A stretch of 56,705 bases of DNA from Pirellulales bacterium (GCA_019745975.1 JAIESQ010000034.1:1-56705); one strand, 5' to 3'. Shown: positions 9,201 to 17,350, counted from the stretch's first letter. Program-made: numbers and translations. Notes: generated by a model from the letters alone, not told the origin.

Positions 9201-9259
9201 TTCGACAACGGGGCGCGCGAGCCATTTTTGGCAGCCGCGCGGAAGCTGGTCGAGCTTGA
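6203..9259 (+). CDS. TPR / C39-like peptidase / TPR protein, N-terminal part (frameshifted)
   Basis: The reading frame is authentic to about 8629 (roughly 809 residues) and then runs into non-coding frame until the TGA at 9257. Domains: TPR-like helices (residues 1-290), a C39_2-type cysteine peptidase fold (about 295-450) and more TPRs (about 460-809). The peptidase triad is visible: Cys310 in HDVTCVPAT, His387 in SSHVQAIVGYDE and Asp405 in VHDPG. No signal peptide or membrane helix. ATG 6203 has GAGG six bases upstream. The C-terminal continuation is in the next frame (see the following entry), so the intact protein would be about 1430 residues. Substrate and role are unknown; TPRs suggest protein partners. 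Confidence 0.8.
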   Translation: MRGELEAIQDLYDRGQFSRAFELSEKLGPLRQWRGTTARVLAGRLANALGGPRLASALHDRARREAPDDPTAQFYGWLALWGRSGPFAALRGHLARGRPPRGPRKIEAYWYAAVGHLYALFRDFERAAQHLGVAESLAPESPWVCVDRATLLERQDRREEAVVVARRALELRDWYSPAIVCLARLYGDLNRHAEAQTLLQAATQHNDSGAIWAHLALLQVHARQGGAARESVARAKAAYRLCEEEVAKQLAAVDSDAAYVSGDRAAAIELARVSESPFYVALADRLQQAPASARCVRLAVPFVRQHDVTCVPATLTMLCRYWGLEVDHLEVAKEICFSGTPHHVKRRWATSQGLIVRDFTLTWEAVVALVDAGFPFALATVEADSSHVQAIVGYDEARRTLLVHDPGQATETEMAFDQLLERYAAHGPEASVFVPVSEAERLATIALVDIELHDQMHELRAALDEHRRADAGACVAQLTALAPEHRLTWIAQYYLARYDGQLAESLALVDRLLERYPRDGQLLLFRYALLTEIRPRGERLAWLAEVCARAESDPALWQRYGSELRREARTYAEADRWLRQAIRRRSAYPPAWHALAGLRWSQGRRAEATEFYRIGTCLEPTSQYLVDSYFKACRYTGEVDRAMALLRERFERDGHRSEMPGCALFEALEAVGRVSEGLEVLDRAVAQRADDGELLLYAAQARLRVGDVGAVEALLERAAGRCRQTAWLAARAELVECRGTSHQMLAAWREVSVRDESHQDARSAIARLLALGSTRRAPLAYLDRLARLRPEDYAFACLHAEWLQRLAPQRHCSARSVRRRALWVCGRRPLAGRTPRRSAALHSARHRSAAELLLGLAPPGRLVHDARPARAGDRLCASPGAATPPRGRSLADARRTAFNSRPRRGGARSGRRRDPAQPALGKFARHPGAAVGRGRSLGRGAGRLPGGGLGRAAPCQSSWPHRLDPRASGGPTPGHRGDARGRGRRARVLLGLEPPGRMVLRQRGARAIFGSRAEAGRA

Positions 9260-10499
9260 GCCCGACTATGCCGTGTCGCATGGCAACCTGGCCGCGGCCC
9301 TCATGCGCATGGCCGACGCGACCGCCGAGCAGCGATCGAAGCATCTCGCCGACGCGCAACGGGCACTCGAGCGCTCGGTCCAGCTCGATGCCGACTATCT
9401 TTACGGCCATGCCGAACTGTTCGACCTGTGCCTGGCGAACGACGACCTGGCGACGGCTGACATCGAGCTCGTCGCGCTCGCGCGGCTCGAACCTGATGCA
9501 CCCAATACACTCTCGCGGCGCGCGCAGTTGGCCGCCGCGCGCGGCGACCTGACGACCGGCGGGGCCGCCTTGATGCAGTTATTGAAACAGCCGCTACCTT
9601 ACGCCTGGCCGCTCGATACGGCCTTGGCGGCGCTCGAAAAACTGCCGCACGGGCGCGTGGTCTGCGAAGGGCTGTTGGGGGCGGCCGCTTCCCAAGAAGC
9701 AGATCCGCCGGAGCAGGTGGTGCGGAGTTGGGTCGGCCTGTGTCAGCGGACTCATGGATGGGGCACGTGCGTCCGCCGGCTGCGCCGTTGGCGCGGTTCG
9801 GAGGCCGCGTACAAGACGGCCGCCGACGAATTATTGATCCTGATGGGCAAGAACTCGGTAGCCACGCTGCTCCGCTGGTTTGTGTGGCGAAATCGTCGCC
9901 GGCTGGCGGCCGACAACCACCTGTGGGCCCGGGTTGGCTGGGCCCTGATCAATCATCGCCGTAATCACGCCGCGCGCCGCTGGCTGGCCGATTGGCAAGG
10001 TCGGGCAGACTTGGATACTTGGCCGCTGTTGTTGGTCGCTATCGCATTGCAGGCCGATGGACGCGCGGACGAGGCCGTGCTGGCCAATCGCCGCGCGCTC
10101 GAGCGGCCGCGCGACGAGTTTTCGGCGCGGCACGCAGCGCTGCTGGCTGGCGAAGAGCTCGTGGCCGGACGGACCGCGGCGGCCCGCGCATTGCTCCCGC
10201 CTGTCGATGAGTTGCGCGGTCACGACTACTACGAGGCGGTAGCCCGACTGGTGGGCGCGGCATTGCAAATCGCCGAGGAGTTTGCTGCTGGGACGCGCAC
10301 CTCATCGACCGCGGCCCGGCGCCGCCTGGCGATCGCCGTGCGCGAAGCCCCGGCGGACTTTGGCCGCGACCAGCCGTTCGACCTGCTCTGGCACCGTCTG
10401 TTGTGGCGGATTGCCAGCGATCAAGGCCTTTGGTGGCTGGCCGCCGCGTCGCGCCTGCGCGTGGCCCTGCTGCGAGTCGAGATCGCCTTGCGTCGGTAG
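8661..10499 (+). CDS. TPR protein, C-terminal part displaced by a frameshift
   Basis: Continuation of the preceding TPR/peptidase gene in the +1 frame. Between about 8625 and 8645 the TPR text moves from EWLQRLAPQ in the old frame to LDPFDGVHCGYAADALWQ in the new one. From here about 610 residues of helical TPR repeats follow (for example EARRYILRAIEVQP, PYAWPLDTALAALE), ending at the TAG at 10497. The GTG at 8661 is the first usable start after the shift but has no convincing ribosome-binding site, so this part may not be made independently. A one-base loss or two-base gain, real or a sequencing error, explains the break; a programmed frameshift is less likely since no slippery run is seen. 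Confidence 0.75.
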   Translation: MHCGYAADALWQAERRDEARRYILRAIEVQPNYSWAWRRLVDWFTTPDQRERAIAFARRLARRHRHEEEAWQTLAELLSIADRAEEAREAVAEGIRHNPRSASLHDILARLWVEADRLDEALAVCQAEVWEGQLPVNLRGRIAWIHARQGDRPRAIEEMRAVVADAPEYFWGWNRLAEWYFDNGAREPFLAAARKLVELEPDYAVSHGNLAAALMRMADATAEQRSKHLADAQRALERSVQLDADYLYGHAELFDLCLANDDLATADIELVALARLEPDAPNTLSRRAQLAAARGDLTTGGAALMQLLKQPLPYAWPLDTALAALEKLPHGRVVCEGLLGAAASQEADPPEQVVRSWVGLCQRTHGWGTCVRRLRRWRGSEAAYKTAADELLILMGKNSVATLLRWFVWRNRRRLAADNHLWARVGWALINHRRNHAARRWLADWQGRADLDTWPLLLVAIALQADGRADEAVLANRRALERPRDEFSARHAALLAGEELVAGRTAAARALLPPVDELRGHDYYEAVARLVGAALQIAEEFAAGTRTSSTAARRRLAIAVREAPADFGRDQPFDLLWHRLLWRIASDQGLWWLAAASRLRVALLRVEIALRR

Positions 10500-10536
10500 A
10501 GCGATGTCGTCTGGCGATGGAGTTCCGCTCGTACAA

Positions 10537-11259
10537 TCAGGACAGCTTTGCGCGTTTGCGCTTGGCTGGCGCCGGCTTCGCGGGCGGCTTCGCCAGCTTC
10601 GCGGCGTCGGCGCGGCGCCACAGGTACCAGGCCGCCACGCTGCGATACGGCCGCCACGATTCCGACTGGGCGAGCAAGTAGGGCTTCTTGGGCATCGCGC
10701 CCAGCGACATCAGCGCTTTGTAGCCATGCTGCACGCCGAAATCGTCGGCCGGCATGACGTCCAAACGGCCGAGCGTGAAGATCAGGAGCATTTCGACCGT
10801 CCACTTGCCGACGCCGCGCAGTTGCGTCAGCCGCGCGACGAGCTCGTCGTCGGCCAGGGCGTGCGCTTCGTCGCGGTCGGGGATTTCGCCGGCCACGGCT
10901 GCTGCCGCGATCCCTTGAATCGCGGTGACTTTCGAGGCCGAAAAACCCATGCGGCGGAGTTTTTCGACCGGCGCGCGTTTGACCTGCTGCGGTGTGGGGA
11001 ATCCGTCGCCGCGAAAGCCCTCGACGAACCGACCGAGGATCGTGGCGGCCGCCTTGCCGTGCAACTGCTGATAAGCGATGGCCCGCACCAGCGATTCGTA
11101 CACGCCACGCGACCAGTTGACCTCCCACTGGCATGGTCCGCACTGGGCGATCCAGCAACCCAACTCGGGCGAGGCGGTGGACAGGTGCTTCACCCCGCGC
11201 CCCAGCGCGCGGCGGAACTGCTTCTGTTGCGCGGCGACGTCGGCAATTGGCGTGTTCAA
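10537..11259 (-). CDS. DNA-3-methyladenine glycosylase II-like (HhH-GPD)
   Basis: A 240-residue helix-hairpin-helix base-excision glycosylase of the AlkA type, which removes alkylated purines from DNA. The hairpin LTQLRGVGKWTVEM (residues 144-157) is followed by LDVMPADDFGV with the expected catalytic Asp at 172-173. No Fe-S cluster cysteines follow, which separates it from Nth/MutY. The C-terminal 25 residues are Lys/Pro/Ala-rich (KPPAKPAPAKRKRAK), a basic tail that may help DNA binding. The start is a TTG at 11259 with GGGAGA five bases upstream. It is convergent with the TPR gene, 37 bp apart. Confidence 0.9.
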   Translation of the reverse strand: MNTPIADVAAQQKQFRRALGRGVKHLSTASPELGCWIAQCGPCQWEVNWSRGVYESLVRAIAYQQLHGKAAATILGRFVEGFRGDGFPTPQQVKRAPVEKLRRMGFSASKVTAIQGIAAAAVAGEIPDRDEAHALADDELVARLTQLRGVGKWTVEMLLIFTLGRLDVMPADDFGVQHGYKALMSLGAMPKKPYLLAQSESWRPYRSVAAWYLWRRADAAKLAKPPAKPAPAKRKRAKLS

Positions 11260-11308
11260 GGCATCTCCCGAGTGACGCGGCTATGGTGCGCGTGTGCGAG
11301 CGGCCGCT

Positions 11309-12355
11309 TCACTTGCTCGATAGCCCGAAGTCGTGCGTCAGGCTGCGCCACACCGAGTGAATGTGATTGGCCGGGTTGCCCGCCGGGTCCGACTGATAGT
11401 TCACCAGTTCGAGCACGAAGGTTGGGCCCTGTACGCGATAGTAGTGCGGCGCGCCAGCCTGGGTGGCGCCGGCCCAGGCGAAATAGACTCGGTCGATTCC
11501 GGCCGCTTTGATGTCGGCCAGGCGCGCGGCGGCCAGCGGCTCCGCGAGATTGCCGCTGTAGGCTGCCAAGAGTGCCACGAGCGTCTCGCGCTGCGCCGCA
11601 CTGAGCTTCGCGGCGGCGATCCCTTCAGGGGGCGCTTGTGGCGGCCGCGGCAGGCCGGCGGCGCGATAGTCGGCCGGGCACTCGTTGGCGATGACGGCTT
11701 CGTGGAGTTCGGCGGCGCTGAGACTGGCCACGAGATCGAGCGCGAGTTGCTCTTCGTCGGCGAGAGTGCGAATTCCCGGCTCGGGCCCGCCAGGAACAGC
11801 AATCCGCACGGTCGCCGGATTGGCGCCCCAGAAGCTGGGGGTGTCGCTCGCCACGCGCCCGTCAGAGATCACAAAGTTGAGCGAGAAATGGTGCCCTTCA
11901 AAGCTCCAGCCCCAGGTGGCGTCGGCGGCGGGCGTGCCGAAGATCGTGAGGAAGTAGCGCTCGGGATCGCGCAGGGGGCTGCCGGGCTTGTCTTTCTCAC
12001 CTTCGCGCAGGTTGTTCTCCAGCGCCATGATCTTGATGGCTTTGTCGTAGCCGGTTTGGCTGAGCGCCGTGCGTAGCAGCTCGTGACAGGCGGCGCGCTG
12101 GTCGGTCGTCATATCGCGCAACTGCACCCCTTTGCGCTTCGGCTTGGGGATGTTGTGCCAATCGAGCCGCGCCGGATCGTCGAATTTCATTTGGGCGACG
12201 GCCAGCGTTTTCGCATCAAGCGTGTCGAGGAACTTCTCGGCGGCGGCCGTCATCGCGGCGGCAACCGTTTCGGTCGATGGTTCGGCAGCAGTCGTGCTTT
12301 GCACACAGGCGACGAGCGCGATGGTGCTGGCGAGCATGGGCAACAGGCGTGGCAT
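11309..12355 (-). CDS. DUF3500-family secreted protein
   Basis: A 348-residue protein with a signal peptide (MPRLLPMLASTIALVACV; the Cys at residue 17 is followed by no typical lipobox, so lipidation is uncertain). The body carries the DUF3500 signature features: W-G-WSFEGHHFSLNF, a conserved SFWGANPA and a C-terminal HIHSVWRS. DUF3500 proteins are frequent in planctomycetes; their activity is unknown. ATG 12355 is chosen because signal-peptide character begins there. It follows the PQQ-propeller gene on the same strand, separated by an inverted repeat. Confidence 0.88.
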   Translation of the reverse strand: MPRLLPMLASTIALVACVQSTTAAEPSTETVAAAMTAAAEKFLDTLDAKTLAVAQMKFDDPARLDWHNIPKPKRKGVQLRDMTTDQRAACHELLRTALSQTGYDKAIKIMALENNLREGEKDKPGSPLRDPERYFLTIFGTPAADATWGWSFEGHHFSLNFVISDGRVASDTPSFWGANPATVRIAVPGGPEPGIRTLADEEQLALDLVASLSAAELHEAVIANECPADYRAAGLPRPPQAPPEGIAAAKLSAAQRETLVALLAAYSGNLAEPLAAARLADIKAAGIDRVYFAWAGATQAGAPHYYRVQGPTFVLELVNYQSDPAGNPANHIHSVWRSLTHDFGLSSK

Positions 12356-12456
12356 CGGTGCGTATCCCCGGGAAGGTGGCCGCGATTTCAAGGAGACCGG
12401 GATTGTAGTCTGAGAGGCGCGCCAATGCGCCCCGAGCGAACGGAGGCGGCGCCAAG

Positions 12457-12529
12457 GGGGACGGGAGTCGTTTCCGGGCTTGGACACTGCCTTCGCCGAC
12501 GACGTAGTCCGGAAACGACTCCCGTCCCC
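12457..12529. repeat. GGGGAC palindrome family, divergent copy G with perfect 21-bp arms
   Basis: Left arm 12457-12477 begins GGGGACGGGAGTCG and right arm 12509-12529 ends CGACTCCCGTCCCC; the arms match perfectly over 21 bp with a 31-base loop. The interior differs from the copies carrying TACATG, but the GGGGAC end and the overall layout are shared. It sits between two co-oriented genes and could end transcription of the upstream propeller gene. Confidence 0.8.
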
Positions 12530-12603
12530 TTCAGGGTCGACGAAGCGCGGCTGGACTACTGAGCCGGTCGCGCCGTCGCCGAGCCGAGCATCGCTTCACA
12601 CAC

Positions 12604-14109
12604 CTACGGCGCGATGCAATACAGCCGGCTGACCCCACGCAACAGCAGGTGGTCGCCGGCCACGGCAACCGACGACCAGAAGCGATCGTCGAGCTTATTG
12701 GTGGCCAGCACTTTCAGCTCGGGGCCCGGCGCCAGGACGAACGTCTGGCCGTTTTCATCGAGACAGAAGATCCGTCCATCGTATGCCCAGGGGGAGGACG
12801 TGAAGCCGCTGGCTCCTTCGATCCGCTTGCGATAATGCTGCTTGCCGGTCGCGGCGTCGTAGCAACCGACGATGCCGCCCCCTTGGTCGAAGACATACAG
12901 GCAGCCCTGATAGACCAGCGGCGAGGCCATCGACGGGCCTGAACGCTCGACCAGCCAGGCGACCGCGTCGCTCGACTTTTGGTCCTTGGGGAGCGTGATA
13001 TCTCCCTTAGCGCCCGCGCGAAAGGCGACCAGCGGACCAAGCCCACCCGGTCCGCCGCCGACGCCGACGTACAACAACTCGTCGGTGCCCACGGGCGTGG
13101 CCGAGCAGCGCCCCTTGGCATTGCCCGACTCCCATAACAGTTCGCCGGTGGCCGGATCGTACGCGCGCATCTTGCGAGCGCCGGCGGCGACCAGCTCGGT
13201 GCGGAGTTTGTTGTGCCACAAGTACGGCGTCGACCAGGTCGATTTTTCATCGCGCGCGACGCGCCACAGTTCGTCGCCGGTGCGCTTGTCGAGCGCCACG
13301 AGGAACGATTCCTTTTCGTTGTCGCACTGGATGAAGAGACGATCTCCCGCGAGCACAGGCGAGCTGCCGGTGCCCCAGCCGAGCATCATCGGGTAGCTGC
13401 CGAGGTCTTTCTTCCAGAGGAGCTGGCCGGCCAGGTCGTAGCAGAACAAGCCGGTCATGCCAAAGTAGACGTAAATGCGCTGACCGTCGGTGACCGGCGT
13501 TTCGCTGGCGTAGGTGTTCGTGCGATGGATCGGTAGCGTGGGCTTACCTTCATGGGCGAGTTGCTGCCAGAGAACCTTGCCGGTCGCCCGATCGAGGCAC
13601 AGCAACTCCCAGCGGTACACCTGATCGGGAGTTTCGCCACCAAAGCCGAAGCCGCCTCGACCGCGCCGGCCGCGCCGCGGGTAGTCGCCTTCGGCAGGCG
13701 GATCTTGGGTCGCCGTTTCGCCGGCGGTGGGCGCCGCGGCGGGTTCGACGGCCGGTCCCGTAGCCTTCGTCGCTGGCGCCGGCGCGTCGTCGCCACCACC
13801 TTCGCCATTGCCAGCGGCGGCGGGCGGCTCGGTTGCTGGTGCAGCCGCGGGAGTTGTCGTTGGGGCCTGAGGAATCGCCGTCGTCAAGAAAACTCGATCC
13901 CCCCATACCACCGGCTGCGACCACGCCTTGCCCGGCAAGTCGACCTGCCAGGCGATGTTCTTCTCGGGGCCCCACTCGGTCGGCAACCGCGACTCGGTTG
14001 GCAGGCCATTCACTCCCGGTCCACGAAACTGCGGCCAGTTCTCGGCCATCGCGGCGGGGACGAATGCCAAGGCCAGAACGACGCTCATCAGAATGCGAGT
14101 GACCAACAT
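12604..14109 (-). CDS. Secreted PQQ-type beta-propeller protein
   Basis: A 501-residue exported protein: signal peptide (residues 1-22, cleavage after AMA), then NWPQFRGPGVNG, the opening block seen in many planctomycete PQQ-like propellers. A low-complexity Ala/Thr/Pro/Glu linker with a Gly/Arg patch (GRRGRGG) occupies about residues 80-155. Propeller blades follow with typical motifs (LLCLDRATGKVLW, LVALDKRTGDELW, MRAYDPATGELLW, VGCYDAATGKQHY). No tungsten/calcium dehydrogenase active site is apparent, so a BamB-like scaffold or sensor is likelier than an enzyme. ATG 14109 is preceded by GGAG. Similar propellers are abundant in planctomycetes and mostly uncharacterised. Confidence 0.85.
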   Translation of the reverse strand: MLVTRILMSVVLALAFVPAAMAENWPQFRGPGVNGLPTESRLPTEWGPEKNIAWQVDLPGKAWSQPVVWGDRVFLTTAIPQAPTTTPAAAPATEPPAAAGNGEGGGDDAPAPATKATGPAVEPAAAPTAGETATQDPPAEGDYPRRGRRGRGGFGFGGETPDQVYRWELLCLDRATGKVLWQQLAHEGKPTLPIHRTNTYASETPVTDGQRIYVYFGMTGLFCYDLAGQLLWKKDLGSYPMMLGWGTGSSPVLAGDRLFIQCDNEKESFLVALDKRTGDELWRVARDEKSTWSTPYLWHNKLRTELVAAGARKMRAYDPATGELLWESGNAKGRCSATPVGTDELLYVGVGGGPGGLGPLVAFRAGAKGDITLPKDQKSSDAVAWLVERSGPSMASPLVYQGCLYVFDQGGGIVGCYDAATGKQHYRKRIEGASGFTSSPWAYDGRIFCLDENGQTFVLAPGPELKVLATNKLDDRFWSSVAVAGDHLLLRGVSRLYCIAP

Positions 14110-14302
14110 CGATATCTCCGCTTGGCGGTTGTGGCGTGTGGTTGCCAGTGCGATTGTCTTGCGGGCACCATTCTAGACCGGAGCAGGTACCGGCTACTAT
14201 CTCAGGTGCGGCATCGCAAATAGCTCGTTCGCAACGCTAAGATTGCAAATGTTGCCCGAATCTGGTGTTCTTATCTAACACCCGCATCCAGGAGACCGAC
14301 CG

Positions 14303-14737
14303 ATGCGCCGATTACTTTTGCTGTTTGCCGTGATGTTGGCCGGTTGCGGCGGGCCGGCCGCACCGTCCACCGAGCCGATCGTGACCGCTGACGACGCGCG
14401 CGACGCGCTCGCGGCCGCGCCGCATGCCGATCCGCAGCTCGAGCTGCAGCGGATGACGCAGGTCAAGGCCGTGCTCGACAAGGAACGCGCCGCGGCGCTG
14501 GCCGAGGTTACAACGATGGAGCGGGCGTTTCAGGGGACGCAGGTTGCCGGCGAGCTGTCGGGCGCCGACCAGACCGATGCGGCCGCGACAGCCCTCAAGA
14601 CACAAGCCGAGTCGAAGCTCGAGCTCTTGAAGCGCCGGGTGACCGAGCGGCTCGAGCCCGATCTGGCCGCGGTCGAGAAGCGGCTCACCGAAGCGGCGGC
14701 GCGACTGAAAATGCAAACCGATCAGCGCGCACCCTGA
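14303..14737 (+). CDS. Small coiled-coil lipoprotein
   Basis: A 144-residue protein with a lipoprotein signal: basic MRR, hydrophobic stretch, lipobox LAGC (Cys at residue 15). The mature part is rich in Ala, Glu, Lys and Leu with heptad-like spacing from about residue 45 to 138, so a long coiled coil is likely. GGAG lies upstream of the ATG (AGGAGACCGACCG). It is flanked by genes on the opposite strand on both sides and forms its own unit. No known family is recognised. Confidence 0.7.
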   Translation: MRRLLLLFAVMLAGCGGPAAPSTEPIVTADDARDALAAAPHADPQLELQRMTQVKAVLDKERAAALAEVTTMERAFQGTQVAGELSGADQTDAAATALKTQAESKLELLKRRVTERLEPDLAAVEKRLTEAAARLKMQTDQRAP

Positions 14738-14840
14738 CGCCCGTGCGACGGTAGCGATCGTTGCCTTGCTGGGAGAGCCGGGCAGGCCAGCAGTGGCACC
14801 CGAACCAAGGCTAGAAACTACTTCTCGCCAACCGTGCCGG

Positions 14841-15764
14841 TTAGGTCACGGTCGCCACGGGTGGCAAGAAGTGGCGATAGGCGCGCTCGTCGCCGTCGAC
14901 CACCAGCACGAACAAATGCCCTTGCTCCTGCCAGATGGCGGTGGTCAATCCGCCCGAACCGGCGTTGTGCAAGGTTGGCCGATGCGGAATGCTGGCGGCA
15001 CTGATGACCGGGGCGCGGGCTCCCCCCAAGAGCTTGACGACAAACAAGGTGCCGCGAACTCCCGAGGGGGATCGCAGTTCGAATGCGACGCCGTGCCGCC
15101 CAAGAAACCGCTCGACCCCGCGCCAGCGCACGTCGCCGAAGCGAGCGATCTGCTGGCTGAAGGGAAAGCTCCCGATGCGGTCGGCATCGCCAAGTGGACG
15201 TGTCGTGGCGGCTGTGTCGGCGAGCTCGTGGAACGCGCTGTTGGCCTCCAGTGCGATGCCGTCGCGGTCGAACTGGCCGATCGGCCGACAGTACCAAGCG
15301 ACCGTGGCGGCCGTGGCGGCGATCCCCGTGAGCACCAGCACGCTGCGCCGGCTCAAGCGCAAGCGCGACCAGGGGCCATCGGCAGTTCGCGCGGGGCGGC
15401 TGGGATCGGCTGGCGCGCCTTCTTCCGTGACCGGCGAGGCGATTGCCGCGGCGGGAGCGACTTGCCCGTCGGCCACGGCCTGATCCAACGCGGCGTCTAG
15501 CGACCGCGACGATCCTGCCATTGGCGCGCCATCGGCGGCCAAGGCCAGCCGCGCCAGGACTTGTTCACGCAAACCCGTGGGAATCGGCACTTCTTGCAGG
15601 GCCGAGGCCACGTGCTTATCGAACGCCAACGCGCGATCGACCAGCGCGGCGTCGGCGGGATGCTCGTCGAGATGTCGGGCGAGATCGGCGAACTGGGGCA
15701 AGGCCAGCTCGTCCCGGCTGCGCAGGGCGTCGAGTGCCGCTAGCAATTGTTCATCGCGAATCAT
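14841..15764 (-). CDS. Anti-sigma-factor-like membrane protein
   Basis: A 307-residue protein immediately after an ECF sigma gene, 23 bp away on the same strand. The cytosolic part (residues 1-140) is acidic and helical, one membrane helix lies at about 141-158 (SVLVLTGIAATAATVAWY) and the outer part runs to the end. This layout and the gene order fit a cognate anti-sigma factor that sequesters the sigma at the membrane. A zinc-binding HxxxCxxC anti-sigma motif is not present, so it is of the non-zinc kind or only anti-sigma-like. The outside signal is unknown. Confidence 0.7.
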   Translation of the reverse strand: MIRDEQLLAALDALRSRDELALPQFADLARHLDEHPADAALVDRALAFDKHVASALQEVPIPTGLREQVLARLALAADGAPMAGSSRSLDAALDQAVADGQVAPAAAIASPVTEEGAPADPSRPARTADGPWSRLRLSRRSVLVLTGIAATAATVAWYCRPIGQFDRDGIALEANSAFHELADTAATTRPLGDADRIGSFPFSQQIARFGDVRWRGVERFLGRHGVAFELRSPSGVRGTLFVVKLLGGARAPVISAASIPHRPTLHNAGSGGLTTAIWQEQGHLFVLVVDGDERAYRHFLPPVATVT

Positions 15765-15787
15765 GGTTCACCGACCTTTCGCCTGGG

Positions 15788-16555
15788 TCATTCCGTGACA
15801 GAATCCTTCCGCGCTGGGGTCATTCCTTGACCGGTCGTTCCGTGACGATGCCGTGTGCGATCGGGCAGTGAGTCCGGCGTGGCAAACGCTGCCGAACCAT
15901 TACCGGTCGCCGCCATCGCGCTGGCGGCCCGTGGCGCACCATTGGCTGCTTCCAAAGAGGCAGATCGTTGACTTTCGCGCGCGAGCAATTTGCCGCGCAG
16001 TTGCCGCTTGGCACGCGAGAGCCGGCTCATGACTGTCCCCAAGGGCACTTCGAGCTCCTCCGCGATTTCCCGGTACGAACGCTCTTCGAAATAGTACGCC
16101 AAAAGCACGACCTTGAAGTCGTCAGGCAGTTCGCTGAGCGCTTGCCGCAGTGCTTCCTGGTCGATCGGACCCTCGGGGGGCGCTATCTCGTCGCACACGT
16201 CGGCCAGCATGCCTGCTGCGATCGGCTGCTGCTTGCGACGCGTGCGTAGAAACTCATGCCGCAGAATCGAAAACAACCACCGCCGCGCCAACTCCGGCTG
16301 CCGCAACTGCGCCCGATGCGACTGCGCGAGCAAGAAGGTCTGCTGCGTCAGGTCTTCGGCATCGGCCACAGCGCCGCTGAGGCGATAGGCGTAGCGGTAG
16401 ACATCGGCATGATGTTCGACGACCAGTCGCGCGACGTCGATCTCGGCTGTGATCCGGGTTGTGAACTCGGCAGCGACTTCGGCGACGTCCACGCGAGCGG
16501 CGCCCGCCCCTCGGGGCCGATCGGTCAGGTCAGGCCGTTGGCCGTCGGACATCAT
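15788..16555 (-). CDS. ECF-type RNA polymerase sigma factor
   Basis: A 255-residue sigma-70-family ECF factor. Region 2 is clear (YRYAYRLSGAVADAEDLTQQTF, from residue 54) and region 4 as well (LPDDFKVVLLAYYFE then SYREIAEELEVPLGTVMSRL, a helix-turn-helix). It carries an N-terminal extension of about 45 residues and an unusual 60-residue Ala/Ser-rich tail after region 4. ATG-ATG at 16555 is the start. The anti-sigma-like gene follows. Divergent from it, beyond 271 bp, are the tiny lipoproteins, which could be targets. No other target is indicated by sequence. Confidence 0.9.
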   Translation of the reverse strand: MMSDGQRPDLTDRPRGAGAARVDVAEVAAEFTTRITAEIDVARLVVEHHADVYRYAYRLSGAVADAEDLTQQTFLLAQSHRAQLRQPELARRWLFSILRHEFLRTRRKQQPIAAGMLADVCDEIAPPEGPIDQEALRQALSELPDDFKVVLLAYYFEERSYREIAEELEVPLGTVMSRLSRAKRQLRGKLLARESQRSASLEAANGAPRAASAMAATGNGSAAFATPDSLPDRTRHRHGTTGQGMTPARKDSVTE

Positions 16556-16826
16556 GTTGCCTATCCACTAAGAGCCCCGCACGGCGGCGTTTATTCCCGA
16601 GAAATTTTCCCTAAAGGGTTATTCGCCGGCAGCTAGCGTCGATTGGCGGTGCTAGCCTGTTACCCAGCGCGGCACGCCGCACGGGACGATCGCCAAGAAA
16701 TTCTAATGCACCGGGAATAAACCCGCGAGCCGGGGTCTCTAGTTGATTGAGAGGACCGTCTCGGCAGTAGCCGTGTGGCGGTTTCTCGAGTTTATGTACA
16801 TGTTCTTTAGGCGAAGGATTTTGACG

Positions 16827-16955
16827 ATGAAGAAGCTCGCCCTGTTGGCGCTGTTGCTGGGGTTGGTTGTCGGTTGTGCGAAGAAGGAAGAGCCCGCCGG
16901 CGGCATGGGGACCGAAGCCACGACCCCGCCGAGCACCGAAGCGACCACTCCGTAA
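16827..16955 (+). CDS. Tiny lipoprotein, first of a tandem pair
   Basis: Only 42 residues: MKKLALLALLLGLVVGC, a complete lipoprotein signal with Cys at residue 17, then a short polar tail ending in TEATTPPSTEATTP. AAGGA lies upstream of the ATG, spaced by 8 bases. It is nearly identical to the next gene at the start and at the end, and differs in the middle. The entericidin-like size and layout suggest an envelope lipoprotein, but there is no direct evidence of function. Being short, it is easily missed; the duplicated pair with matching start signals is the main support. Confidence 0.65.
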   Translation: MKKLALLALLLGLVVGCAKKEEPAGGMGTEATTPPSTEATTP

Positions 16956-17117
16956 CTTGCTCGGCTTGTCGGACGAGCTACCCGCGCGGGCGATGGTTTG
17001 CGTGCGAAATGCTCGTCGTCGGTTGATTGTACGTCTTGCGAGGACCACCCCGGCGCGTGGCTGCGGAGCAAGGGTCCTCAAGTTCGGACATGTTCTCTTA
17101 GCTCAAGGAAATTTGCG

Positions 17118-17249
17118 ATGAAGAAGCTCGCTCTCTTGGCGCTGTTGTTGGGGCTGGGTTTGGTGGTTGGTTGCAAGAAGCCGGCCGAGTCGACCGGGAC
17201 CAGCACCGAAGCCACGACCCCGCCGAGCACCGAAGCGACCACTCCATAA
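17118..17249 (+). CDS. Tiny lipoprotein, second of a tandem pair
   Basis: A 43-residue paralogue of the preceding gene: the same MKKLALLALLLGL start, lipobox VVGC (Cys19), and a tail KKPAESTGTS followed by the shared TEATTPPSTEATTP. The upstream region also matches the first copy (CATGTTCT, then AAGGA before the ATG). A strong hairpin terminator lies 57 bp after the stop. The duplication retains almost identical nucleotides at both ends, so it is recent or maintained by gene conversion. Confidence 0.65.
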   Translation: MKKLALLALLLGLGLVVGCKKPAESTGTSTEATTPPSTEATTP

Positions 17250-17306
17250 CTTGGTCGCATCTAGCCGTATGAGTTTCGGCTCGTGCGGCCTTGGTGAATC
17301 ATCCAG

Positions 17307-17346
17307 CGGACGAAGTGCCTAGCGCGGCGCTTCGTCCGTTTTGTTT
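17307..17346 (+). terminator. Rho-independent terminator after the lipoprotein pair
   Basis: CGGACGAAG (17307-17315) pairs with CTTCGTCCG (17330-17338), nine perfect base pairs with a 14-base loop, followed by TTTTGTTT. It fits the end of the plus-strand lipoprotein transcript. Confidence 0.8.
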
Positions 17347-17350
17347 GCGC

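Noticed and set aside
14781-14803. Possible third copy of the GTGCCACTGCTT repeat
   Set aside because: Only one arm (CCAGCAGTGGCAC) is present and the rest does not pair.
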